Assembly: GCA_014379045.1 (NCBI GenBank)
Contig: JACMMK010000327.1
Span: forward strand, 1 to 7,835
Origin: Burkholderiales bacterium
GTDB taxonomy: Bacteria; Pseudomonadota; Gammaproteobacteria; Burkholderiales; CAIKXV01
DNA length: 7,835 nt
Reading direction: 5' to 3'
The notes below the pieces were generated by a model. It searched no databases and was not told the origin of the DNA. It saw only the letters and a list, made by a program, of their open reading frames with translations. Made by a program: the position numbers and the translations under genes. Of the stretch, positions 1 through 6,591 are shown piece after piece. Position 1 is the first letter of the stretch, and the number at the start of each line of letters is the position of its first letter.

Positions 1-1290
1 CCCTCGCCGTACGGCCGGCGCGACACCGACCAGCCGCAGAACCGTGCGGACCGCGCAGGGCGACGCGACAACGACAAGCTGGTGGTGAAGGACAACACGC
101 TTCGCATCGATACCGCGCGTCTGGACCAGGTGCTGAACCTGTCGGGCGAGATCGGGCTCACCAAGAACCGGCTCACCTGCCTGCGCAGCGAGATCATGCG
201 CGGGAAGACGTCGACCGAGGTGTTCCGGGCGCTCGACGAGGCGGTGAGCCAGCTCGACCTGCTCGTCGGCGACCTGCAGAACGCGGTGATGAAGACCCGC
301 ATGCAGCCCGTCGGACGCCTGTTCCAGAAGTACCCGCGGATGGCGCGCGACCTCGCCCGCCAGCTGGGTAAGGAACTCGATCTCGATCTGTCGGGCGAGG
401 AGACCGAACTCGACAAGACCATGGTCGAGGAACTCAACGACCCGCTCGTGCACCTGGTGCGCAATGCCGTCGACCATGGCATCGAATCGATCGCCGAGCG
501 GCGGCTCGCGGGCAAGCCCGACAAGGGTACGGTCAAGCTGTCGGCGCGGCAGGCGGGGGATCACATCGTGCTCGAGATCTCCGACGACGGCAAAGGCATG
601 CGCCCCGAGGTACTGCGGCGCAAGGCGGTCGAGAAGGGGCTGATCGATGCCGAGGCCGCGAATGCGCTCGACGACAAGCAGGCGCTGCATCTGATCTTCA
701 TGCCCGGGTTCTCGACCAAGGACGAGGTGTCGAGTGTGTCGGGGCGCGGCGTCGGCATGGATGTCGTCAAGAGCAACATCCAGAAGCTGAACGGGCGCAT
801 CGAAATCTCTTCGGTGCCCGGTGCCGGGTCGAGCATCGCGATCTCTCTGCCGCTCACGCTCGCGATCCTGCCGGTGCTGGTGGTGCGCGTCGGCGACCAG
901 CCGTTCGCCGTGCCGCTGTCGATGGTGCGCGAGATCATCCCGATCCGCGGTCACGAAGTGCAGGCGGTGTCCGGGCGCGCGACGATGGTGGTGCGCGATG
1001 AAGTGTTGCCGCTGCGCACGCTGTCCGGATTGATCGGCTGGCCACAACCCGAGCAGCCGCGCTACGGGGTGTTGCTGCAAGCCGCGCTGTCGTCGATGGT
1101 GCTCGCCGTCGACGGCTTCGTCGGGCGCGACGACGTCGTGATCAAACCGCTCGATCAGATACGTCCGAAGGGCGTGGCCGGCGCGACGCTCGCCGGCGAC
1201 GGCTCGATCGTGCTGGTGCTCGACATGGAAGCGCTGTTGCTGGATGCCGCAGGGGACGATCCGGCGACGATGTTCGCGCGCGCGGCTTGA
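1..1290 (+). CDS. cheA: Chemotaxis histidine kinase CheA, C-terminal part (5' end outside window)
   Basis: CheA passes receptor signals to the flagellar motor by autophosphorylating and then phosphorylating CheY and CheB. The frame is open from base 1, so about 429 C-terminal residues are present. Counting from base 1, residues ~1-32 are a charged linker and ~34-110 the P3 dimerisation helices (LDQVLNLSGEIGLTKNRL). The P4 ATPase domain follows with N box LVHLVRNAVDHGIE (149-162), G1 DDGKGM (195-200), F box GFSTKDEVS (236-244) and G2 GRGVGMDVV (248-256). The CheW-like P5 domain runs from ~289 to the end. All ATP-binding boxes are intact. The P1 domain with the phosphorylated histidine must lie upstream and is not seen. 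The GTG at 82 is an internal codon, not the start. No further chemotaxis gene follows on this strand; the next DNA is an accessory patch. Confidence 0.95.
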   Translation, partial: PSPYGRRDTDQPQNRADRAGRRDNDKLVVKDNTLRIDTARLDQVLNLSGEIGLTKNRLTCLRSEIMRGKTSTEVFRALDEAVSQLDLLVGDLQNAVMKTRMQPVGRLFQKYPRMARDLARQLGKELDLDLSGEETELDKTMVEELNDPLVHLVRNAVDHGIESIAERRLAGKPDKGTVKLSARQAGDHIVLEISDDGKGMRPEVLRRKAVEKGLIDAEAANALDDKQALHLIFMPGFSTKDEVSSVSGRGVGMDVVKSNIQKLNGRIEISSVPGAGSSIAISLPLTLAILPVLVVRVGDQPFAVPLSMVREIIPIRGHEVQAVSGRATMVVRDEVLPLRTLSGLIGWPQPEQPRYGVLLQAALSSMVLAVDGFVGRDDVVIKPLDQIRPKGVAGATLAGDGSIVLVLDMEALLLDAAGDDPATMFARAA

Positions 1291-1497
1291 GGCGTCTTTC
1301 TGGGCCTCGGTCGGGTTCGAGCGCCGCGCCAGGTCGACGTCACACCTCAGTCCGGGAATGTAGCGGGTAGGCCAACACGGCCCCGGTAGCCTGCCTTCGG
1401 GCCCCGCGTCGAGCCAAAGTCTAGACCGCCCTGTGGCCGCGGTCGCCCACCACGTCGCGGATGGTCTGTTACCTATCCGTCCGAGCGCTCACTTGGG
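1291..1497. other. Unassigned stretch between cheA and the DUF302 gene
   Basis: These 207 bp separate the convergent ends of cheA and the minus-strand DUF302 gene. I see no convincing gene, T-tailed terminator or RNA gene. If the DUF302 gene were a complete integron cassette, its own attC should begin here, right after its stop. The minus strand after the stop does read GCCCAAG, close to an attC R'' box, but no paired stem follows. The stretch may be a remnant of mobile DNA; I could not match it to a named element. Confidence 0.4.
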
Positions 1498-1950
1498 CTA
1501 CTTGGCAATAACAGCTTCAGCGAGCCCCGTCAGTGTCTTGCGCAGCGTCGCCGCAACCTGGCAACTCGGCACTTCGTGGCGCTTGCCGAGATATTCAGGG
1601 TCGTTGTATCCCAGCCAGACCTGCGCGCTGCCGTCCTCCCAAACCAACGCCTTCAGCGGGAGATCAATGCCCACTGACTGCGCACACTCCATGAAGGGTG
1701 TGCCACCTTGCGGGTTACCAAAGATCAGAACCTCAGTGGGTCGCAATGTCTTTCCGATCTTTGCGGCGCCAGCAGCATGGTCGATTCGGGCGAAGACGTT
1801 CAGGCCGCGTTGTTTTACGACTCCTTCCAGTCGATCCATGGTTTCCTTCGCGCTGTACGGACTCTTTACCGCGATAAGGCCGTCAGCAGCGCTTGTCGCA
1901 GATGCAGCGAGAAGCAGAGCAACTGAAGTCAGAATGTGGACAAACTTCAT
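1498..1950 (-). CDS. Secreted DUF302-family protein
   Basis: The product is 150 aa and its function is unknown. Residues 1-22 are a typical signal peptide: MKFVH, a hydrophobic stretch of Leu, Val and Ala, then a small-residue cleavage site near ATSAAD, so the mature protein is probably periplasmic. The rest has the hallmarks of the DUF302 (COG3439) fold, ending with the characteristic GIDLPLKALVWEDGSAQVWL and the NDPEYLGKRH segment. Two cysteines (C89, C130) could pair in the periplasm. The chosen ATG has a GGAG ribosome site five bases upstream (plus-strand 1956-1959). The frame stays open farther upstream to 2196, but that extension reads through the attC-like hairpin and would bury the signal peptide. 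G+C (57-62% in the stretches counted) is below that of cheA. The start lies about 40 bases beyond the attC crossover point, in the orientation expected of a cassette gene. Confidence 0.85.
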   Translation of the reverse strand: MKFVHILTSVALLLAASATSAADGLIAVKSPYSAKETMDRLEGVVKQRGLNVFARIDHAAGAAKIGKTLRPTEVLIFGNPQGGTPFMECAQSVGIDLPLKALVWEDGSAQVWLGYNDPEYLGKRHEVPSCQVAATLRKTLTGLAEAVIAK

Positions 1951-1985
1951 TGGGACTCCGGCGTAGAGATGGCTTGATGTCCTGC

Positions 1986-2047
1986 CTGAAACCATAGAGT
2001 TGAGCGGCACGCCGCTTGCGGCGTGACCGCTCGAACCCGGGTTGGGC
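1986..2047 (-). mobile_element. attC-like integron recombination site
   Basis: Read on the minus strand, this 62-bp element has the parts of an attC site in order. R'' is GCCCAAC (2047-2041), matching RYYYAAC, followed by an unpaired 4-base spacer CCGG. The left stem is GTT, an extra C (2033), GAGCGG, an extra T (2026), and CACGCCGC (2025-2018). A two-base loop AA (2017-2016) follows, then the matching right stem GCGGCGTG-CCGCTC-AAC (2015-1999). After CTC plus TATG comes GTT (1992-1990), the expected crossover triplet. The two unpaired bases are separated by six pairs, and the extra C sits just after GTT, as I recall for attC sites of aadA cassettes. The extra bases set the orientation: the site would lie at the 3' end of a cassette upstream (2048+) and in front of the DUF302 gene. 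The R' box GTTTCAG departs from GTTRRRY after its first three bases. An ordinary terminator is less likely because no T-run follows on either strand. Confidence 0.7.
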
Positions 2048-2394
2048 CTACCGATGGTCGAGAAACTCAGAGATGGTGAGACCAATTTGCGTCTTTTGCA
2101 ATCTGACGCACAAGTGTCGGCGCGAGGTCGCGGCCCGAATGGAATGGGACAGTCGTTGACCGTCCTGAACTTTCGCGAAACTGCTTGTGGATCCACGCTG
2201 CCGCGCCTCGACGAACCCCAATTTATGGGTTCGCCATCTCTTAAAGCGTGGCAATAAGTACGACCGTTGGATAGTGCGCTCGTTTTCGCCCCTTCGTCGA
2301 TGCCGGGGGTGAGCGACTCGCACAGCTACGACTCCGCGCCCACCGGAAACAGCAGAGTGTCGCTCCTCGCCCCGTCGCGACGAGACGCGAGTGT
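2048..2394. other. Low-G+C intergenic stretch, no recognisable gene
   Basis: This stretch lies between the attC-like site and the likely promoter of the MFS gene. A minus-strand reading frame ends with TAG at 2050-2048, directly against the R'' box, as cassette genes often do. That frame has no ATG start and the residues (ending TISEFLDHR) match nothing I recognise. A 7-bp hairpin lies at 2212-2233. G+C is about 50% at 2041-2100 and 47% at 2221-2280, well below the flanks, which points to imported DNA. Confidence 0.45.
2212..2233. repeat. Perfect 7-bp inverted repeat (hairpin)
   Basis: CGAACCC (2212-2218) pairs with GGGTTCG (2227-2233) around the AT-rich 8-base loop CAATTTAT. No T-run follows on either strand, so it is not a standard intrinsic terminator. 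It could be an operator, a mobile-element end or chance. Confidence 0.45.
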
Positions 2395-2400
2395 TAATAT
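2395..2400 (+). promoter_or_regulatory. Possible -10 box for the MFS gene
   Basis: TAATAT is one base from the sigma-70 consensus TATAAT and stands out in GC-rich surroundings, about 40 bases before the chosen MFS start. I see no good -35 box. A perfect palindrome GTCGCGAC (2374-2381) lies just upstream and could be a regulator site or chance. Confidence 0.3.
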
Positions 2401-2440
2401 CAGCGGCTCTGCATACGCCGCCTTCGCACGCCTGCCAACG

Positions 2441-3775
2441 ATGTCCGCCCTCGCCACCCTTTCGCAACCGTCGTTTCGTGGTGTTGCCCGGCTGAAGGAC
2501 GTCTGGCTGATCGCAGCCGGCCATGCGATGACGCACTGGTACACGGCGACCTTCTATCTGCTGCTGCCGCTGATCGGCAGCGAGCTGGGGCTGTCGTATC
2601 TGCAGATCGGTTTCATCATGACCGTGCAGCACGCGGTCGGCGCGGCGGCCAACGTCCCGGCGGGAATTCTGGTCGACCGCTATCAGCGGAAGGGCTTGAT
2701 GATGGCCGCCGCGCTGTTCTGGGTCGGCTTTCCGTACCTGCTGATGGGCTTCACCGACACCTACTGGGTGTTGCTCGCGTGCGTGACGCTGGTCAGCATC
2801 GGCAACAACATCTGGCATCCGACGGCGATCTCGACGCTTGCCGATCGCTACCCGACGAGCAAGGGGCTGACGCTGTCGATCCATGGCATGGGCGGCAATG
2901 TCGGCGAAGCGTTTGCGCCGCTGGTGGTCGGCGCGCTGCTCGCCCTGTTCACCTGGCGCGAAGTGGTGGTGATGAACGTGGTGCCGGGCGTATTCGCCTC
3001 GCTCCTCATCCTGGCGATGCTCGGCGTGTTGCCGACATGGCGGCGTGCGCCCGCTGCGAACCAGACCCCGGATGCGGCCACATCGGCATCCGCCCAGCGC
3101 ACTGCCGGTGCGGCGGCAAGCTCGGCGACGTCCAGCACCACCGCGCCGACTCCCGCCCGGCGCTGGATCGATCATTTCAACGAATTCGGCGCGCTGCTGC
3201 GCAACCGTGCCATGGTGCTGATCTGTCTCAGTGCGTCGTTTCGCACGATGACGCAGGTGTCACTGATGGTGTTCCTGCCGTTATATCTGACGCGCGATCT
3301 CGGCTACTCGATCGCCTGGGTCGGCGTCTGCCTGTTCGCCTTGCAGGCGGCAGGCTTCGCAGCTTCCCCGATCGCCGGGTATCTGTCCGACCGGATGGGT
3401 CGGGCGCGCATCGTGTCGGCGTCGATGGCGATGACGGCGGTCGTCCTGATCACGATGATCTTTGCTGCCGGCACGCCGCTGTTCGTCGTGTGCATCGCGC
3501 TGCTCGGCTTCTTCCTGTATTCGGTGCGCGCGGTGCTGCAGGCGTGGATGCTCGATGCGACGCCGACCGCCGTGGCCGGTACCAGCGTCGGCATCATGTT
3601 CGGCACTCAGGCCGCCGGTGCCGCGATCGCGCCGCTCGCCGCCGGCTACGTCGCCGACACGTGGGGGTTGTTCGCGGTCTTCTACTTTCTCGCCGGCACG
3701 ATCGTGATGGCGAACTTCTTTGTCTTTCTGATGCCGCGCGAGTTCTTCGACAAGCGCCCGCTGCCGGCGGGCTGA
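2441..3775 (+). CDS. MFS transporter, fosmidomycin-resistance (Fsr)-like type
   Basis: This 444-aa inner-membrane protein has about twelve hydrophobic segments, with helix 1 near residues 20-45 and helix 12 near 408-432. The major-facilitator motif A is seen in both halves: GILVDRYQRKG (75-85) and GYLSDRMGRAR (313-323). The segments AGHAMTHWYTATFYLLLPL and WHPTAIST...SIHGMGGNVG (125-154) resemble Fsr-type transporters, so a proton-driven exporter or importer of a small organic compound is expected; the substrate is not readable. The central cytoplasmic loop (~200-250) carries a long Ala/Ser/Thr-rich stretch with almost no charge. The frame is open back to 2267. I chose ATG 2441 because the upstream residues look non-coding and the protein then begins shortly before helix 1, but it has no clear ribosome site. 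The hydrolase gene follows after 54 bp on the same strand, so the two are probably co-transcribed. Confidence 0.88.
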   Translation: MSALATLSQPSFRGVARLKDVWLIAAGHAMTHWYTATFYLLLPLIGSELGLSYLQIGFIMTVQHAVGAAANVPAGILVDRYQRKGLMMAAALFWVGFPYLLMGFTDTYWVLLACVTLVSIGNNIWHPTAISTLADRYPTSKGLTLSIHGMGGNVGEAFAPLVVGALLALFTWREVVVMNVVPGVFASLLILAMLGVLPTWRRAPAANQTPDAATSASAQRTAGAAASSATSSTTAPTPARRWIDHFNEFGALLRNRAMVLICLSASFRTMTQVSLMVFLPLYLTRDLGYSIAWVGVCLFALQAAGFAASPIAGYLSDRMGRARIVSASMAMTAVVLITMIFAAGTPLFVVCIALLGFFLYSVRAVLQAWMLDATPTAVAGTSVGIMFGTQAAGAAIAPLAAGYVADTWGLFAVFYFLAGTIVMANFFVFLMPREFFDKRPLPAG

Positions 3776-3829
3776 ACGCACCCGACAGCGTCCGCAGCGC
3801 ATCCCAACCATCGCCATGAAGGAGACTCG

Positions 3830-4783
3830 ATGAGCACGCCCCCGGCAAACGTTCCCGGCCAGGAACACTGGACGAAGAAAGGCGACGTCAACCTCTATCT
3901 CGGGGAGAAGCGCGCGGTCGCGGGCGCCGGCAGCGCCTTGATCGGGAACGCGGCAACCGGCACGGCAAACCGCGGCACCGTGCTCTGGGTGCACGGTTCG
4001 TCGATGGCGTCGACGCCGACCTTCGACCTCGACGTGCCCGGGCGCGCCGATTCCTCGGCGATGGAGTGGTTCGCACGGCGTGGCTTCGACAACTGGTGTG
4101 TCGACATGGAAGGCTACGGTCGCTCCGACAAGAAGCGCGACATCAATTCCGACATCTCGAACGGCGCCGACGACCTCGCGGCGGCGACCGACTACATCAC
4201 CCGGACCCGCGGCACGAAGAAGTTTCTGATTTACGGCATCTCCTCGGGCGCGCTGCGCGCGGCGCTGTTCGCACAGCGCTATCCCGAGCGTGTCGCGCGG
4301 CTGGCACTCGACGCGTTCGTCTGGACCGGCGAAGGTGCTCCGACGCTGGTCGAGCGGCGCAAGAAACTTCCCGATTTCATCGCGCGTAACCGACGGCCGA
4401 TCGACCGCGCGTTCGTCCATTCGATCTTCGCACGTGACCATCCAGGCTGCGCCGAAGAGCGCGTGATCGAAGCGTTCGCCGATGCGATCCTCGCGCTCGA
4501 CGATTCGATGCCCACCGGCACGTATGTCGACATGTGTTCGAAACTGCCGATCGTCGACCCGTTGCAGATCCACGCGCCGACGCTGTTGATGCGTGGGGAG
4601 TTCGACGGCATCGCCGCCCTCGCCGACCTGATCGCGTTCTTCGAGAAGCTGCCCAATGCCGACAAGCAGTTCGCGATGATGGCCGGTATCTCGCACGCGA
4701 GCTTCCAGCAGAAGAACTACCTGATGTGCTATCACATCCTGCATTCGTTCTTCTCCCAACCTGAGCCGGTCTATCGGGGCTGA
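3830..4783 (+). CDS. Alpha/beta hydrolase
   Basis: This 317-aa cytoplasmic enzyme has no signal peptide. Visible alpha/beta-hydrolase marks are the oxyanion-hole strand VLWVHGSS (51-58), GYGRSD (95-100), and the nucleophile elbow GISSG (136-140) with Ser138 as nucleophile. The likely acid is Asp259 in RGEFDG and the catalytic base His289 in GISHAS, so the triad looks complete. Such enzymes cleave esters, amides, thioesters or C-C bonds; the substrate cannot be told from this. The start is well supported by AAGGAG (3819-3824) five bases before ATG. It lies 54 bp behind the MFS gene, and a Bug receptor gene follows 150 bp later, so a role in breaking down an imported compound is a reasonable inference. 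Confidence 0.9.
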   Translation: MSTPPANVPGQEHWTKKGDVNLYLGEKRAVAGAGSALIGNAATGTANRGTVLWVHGSSMASTPTFDLDVPGRADSSAMEWFARRGFDNWCVDMEGYGRSDKKRDINSDISNGADDLAAATDYITRTRGTKKFLIYGISSGALRAALFAQRYPERVARLALDAFVWTGEGAPTLVERRKKLPDFIARNRRPIDRAFVHSIFARDHPGCAEERVIEAFADAILALDDSMPTGTYVDMCSKLPIVDPLQIHAPTLLMRGEFDGIAALADLIAFFEKLPNADKQFAMMAGISHASFQQKNYLMCYHILHSFFSQPEPVYRG

Positions 4784-4792
4784 GGAGCGTGC

Positions 4793-4814
4793 GGTTTCGG
4801 CAGTGACCGAAGCC
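4793..4814. repeat. Intergenic hairpin after the hydrolase gene
   Basis: GGTTTCGG (4793-4800) pairs with CCGAAGCC (4807-4814), with one T-G wobble, around a six-base loop. No T-run follows, so alone it is not an intrinsic terminator. It could protect the hydrolase mRNA 3' end or help the terminator just downstream. Confidence 0.4.
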
Positions 4815-4827
4815 CTGGCGGTGCGTT

Positions 4828-4852
4828 AAGGCGTTAAGAAGCGTCGCCTTTT
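4828..4852 (+). terminator. Candidate intrinsic terminator after the MFS-hydrolase pair
   Basis: AAGGCG (4828-4833) pairs with CGCCTT (4845-4850) and the stem runs into TTTT (4849-4852). The stem is short, the loop is 11 bases, and the T-run is only four bases, so efficiency may be low. It overlaps a tandem GCGTTAAG duplication (4823-4838). If it works, the Bug gene downstream is at least partly a separate unit. Confidence 0.4.
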
Positions 4853-4933
4853 GGCGTGATTCATGCTTGAGATCTCGCTCGACCAACGGTGCGGGGAAGG
4901 CTCCCCTACCGCGAACGACGGAGAGACTCGCGC

Positions 4934-5962
4934 ATGACATCACCCCTCGATTCGCTGCGACGCGTCGTTGCGTCGTCCCCAACGCGTACGGCATGGGGGC
5001 TCGCCGCCGTGGCAGCGGCGCTGCAGGTCGTTGCCCTGTCGCCCTCCGCGCTCGCGCAGTCCTGGCCGGTGCGAAGTGTCCGCATCATCGTGCCGTTCGC
5101 TCCCGGCGGCGCGTCGGACACCTCGGCGCGACTGATCTCGCCGCGACTCACGGAGACCTTCGGCCAGCCATTCGTCGTCGAGAACCGTCCCGGCGCGGGC
5201 GGCACGATCGGCGCCGAGCTCGCGGCGAAAGCGTCACCCGACGGGCATACGCTGCTGATGGGCTCCTCCACCGAAATCGTGCTGAACCCTAACCTGTACT
5301 CGAAGCTTTCCTACGATACCGTGCGCGATTTCGCGCCGATCTCGCTGGTGGCCTCGACCCCGTTGCTGCTGGTCGTACACCCGGTCGTGCCGACCAAGAG
5401 CGTGCAGGATCTGGCGCGTATCGCGCGCGCCTCACCGGGCAGATTGAACTACGCGAGCTCGGGCAATGGCAGCTCGCCGCACATGGCTGCCGAAATGTTC
5501 CGCTGGATCTCCGGCAACCTGGAGATGGTGCACATCCCGTTTCCGAACGCGGGTGCGGGTGCGGCCGGGGTGTTGAACGGTCAGGTCGACTTCATGTTCG
5601 TGGCGATGCCCAACGTCGTCGGCCAGGTACGCGCGGGCAAGTTGCGCGCGCTCGCAATCTCGACCGCGCGCCGTTCTCCGGTGATGCCCGACGTGCCGAC
5701 GATGATCGAGGCCGGCACGAAGGATTACGAGATCGCGATCTGGAACGGCATGTTCGCTCCAGCGGCGACCGCGCGCGAGATCGTGACCCGGCTCAATACC
5801 GAGATCGTGCGCATCGTCGCCCTGCCCGAGGTACGCGAGGGCTTCGCGAAGGTCGGTGCCGACCCGATCACCAACACCCCGGAACAGTTCACCGCGTACG
5901 TCAAGACCGAGCTCGTCAAATGGGCGCGCGTCGTGAAGGCATCGGGCACGCGTCTCGACTGA
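4934..5962 (+). CDS. Bug/TctC-family periplasmic solute-binding receptor
   Basis: This 342-aa exported protein is of the Bordetella uptake gene (Bug) type, the receptor class of tripartite tricarboxylate transporters, which bind carboxylates and related small molecules. Residues 1-41 form a signal peptide: Arg-rich start, a hydrophobic Ala/Val/Leu core (~20-36), and cleavage after SALA before QSWPVR. The mature protein opens with the family signature IIVPFAPGGASDTSAR, then FVVENRPGAGGTIG and AKASPDGHTLLMG, and ends with TPEQF...VKWARVVKASG. ATG 4934 has a GGAGAG ribosome site (4920-4925) at good spacing; a frame extension to 4889 would add 15 charged residues before the signal peptide and is unlikely. 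No TctA or TctB membrane genes are in the window, which is usual for orphan Bug genes in Burkholderiales. The ligand is unknown. Confidence 0.92.
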   Translation: MTSPLDSLRRVVASSPTRTAWGLAAVAAALQVVALSPSALAQSWPVRSVRIIVPFAPGGASDTSARLISPRLTETFGQPFVVENRPGAGGTIGAELAAKASPDGHTLLMGSSTEIVLNPNLYSKLSYDTVRDFAPISLVASTPLLLVVHPVVPTKSVQDLARIARASPGRLNYASSGNGSSPHMAAEMFRWISGNLEMVHIPFPNAGAGAAGVLNGQVDFMFVAMPNVVGQVRAGKLRALAISTARRSPVMPDVPTMIEAGTKDYEIAIWNGMFAPAATAREIVTRLNTEIVRIVALPEVREGFAKVGADPITNTPEQFTAYVKTELVKWARVVKASGTRLD

Positions 5963-5982
5963 GGACCGCGCTCACGCAGCTT

Positions 5983-6030
5983 CGTGGACGTCGCGTTCGG
6001 GCACACTGCTCAGAGCACGCATCGTCCACG
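5983..6030. terminator. Hairpin between convergent genes, possible bidirectional terminator
   Basis: A 14-base arm (5983-5996, starting CGTGGACG) pairs with 6017-6030 (ending CGTCCACG) at 12 of 14 positions around a 20-base loop. It fills most of the 76-bp gap between the Bug gene and the oppositely oriented deaminase, where a shared transcription stop is expected. No T-run follows on either side, so the terminator role is inferred from position and stem strength. Confidence 0.45.
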
Positions 6031-6038
6031 CGTATGTG

Positions 6039-6527
6039 TCAGCGCGGCCCGAGTCCGCGCGCGGCGCGTGCGGCGATCCACGCAAGGCGCATCGACTCGC
6101 ATTCGTCGGTGCGCACGCCGGTGACCAGATCGATCTGGCGTCCGGTGAACTTCAGCATCGCTTCGACCGAGTAATCGCCGAGGTCGCGACGGCCGATGCC
6201 GGCGTGGCGTCCGCCCAGCACGAGGTGGCTGACGTTGGCTTCCAGAATTGCCCAGCAGCACATCGGGCACGGCTCCATCGCGGTGTACAACGTGCAACCG
6301 CTCAGGTCGACGCTCTGCCGTCGCCGCGCTGCACGGCGAATCACCACGATCTCGCCATGCGCCGTGGGGTCGAACTCGGAATAGACCTCGTTGCCCCCCT
6401 GCGCGAGGATCTCTCCGTCAGCGGCGACGATCAGCGCGCCGAGCGGCCGGTTTCCTTGCCGCTGCGCTTCGTGCGACAACTCGAGGGCAATACCCATGAA
6501 GTGCAGGTGATCGAGTGCCATGGTCAT
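6039..6527 (-). CDS. Zinc-dependent nucleoside/base deaminase (CMP/dCMP deaminase superfamily)
   Basis: This 162-aa cytosolic enzyme removes an amino group from a purine or pyrimidine base or nucleoside by zinc-activated water. The motif PTAHGEI gives His57 as zinc ligand and Glu59 as proton shuttle; PCPMC gives Cys87 and Cys90 as the other zinc ligands. Most family members read HAE where this one reads HGE, but the catalytic residues are kept. The remainder (PLGALIVAADGEILAQGGN near 28-46) fits guanine deaminase and tRNA adenosine deaminase-like proteins; the substrate cannot be chosen from sequence. The start is ATG at 6527; a second ATG two codons on is equally possible, and neither has a strong ribosome site. 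It converges with the Bug gene, and a broken Bug gene sits 64 bp upstream on the same strand. Confidence 0.9.
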   Translation of the reverse strand: MTMALDHLHFMGIALELSHEAQRQGNRPLGALIVAADGEILAQGGNEVYSEFDPTAHGEIVVIRRAARRRQSVDLSGCTLYTAMEPCPMCCWAILEANVSHLVLGGRHAGIGRRDLGDYSVEAMLKFTGRQIDLVTGVRTDECESMRLAWIAARAARGLGPR

Positions 6528-6591
6528 GGATCTTTCGGGTCGGCAGAGCGCAACTGGAGAAGGGCGTGTCGCATCGACAGATGGCCGTGGA

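Noticed and set aside
1312..2039. 12-base inverted repeat CGGGTTCGAGCG at 1312-1323 and (minus) 2028-2039, bracketing the DUF302 gene
   Set aside because: Matches of this length are expected by chance in a GC-rich window of this size, and the left copy lacks the paired arm needed for a second attC.
1498..2196. Long form (232 aa) of the DUF302 protein
   Set aside because: The extra N-terminus reads through the attC-like stem and would put the signal peptide inside the protein; the internal ATG has a good ribosome site.
2048..3175. A 375-codon minus-strand frame with the start opposite the MFS gene
   Set aside because: Most of it mirrors the MFS coding strand and is Arg-rich. Only its last part, against the attC-like site, is kept as a finding.
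3816..3833. Five-codon mini-ORF (MKETR) whose stop overlaps the hydrolase start as ATGA
   Set aside because: It arises from the ribosome site sequence itself; an ATG before AAGGAG is common by chance, with no regulatory logic visible.
3281..4759. A 492-codon open frame on the minus strand opposite the MFS and hydrolase genes
   Set aside because: Its residues are Arg/His/Gly/Asp-rich with no domain; it is the GC-rich shadow of two well-supported plus-strand genes.
4823..4838. Tandem duplication of GCGTTAAG
   Set aside because: Two copies of eight bases only; no sign of an iteron array or regulator site.
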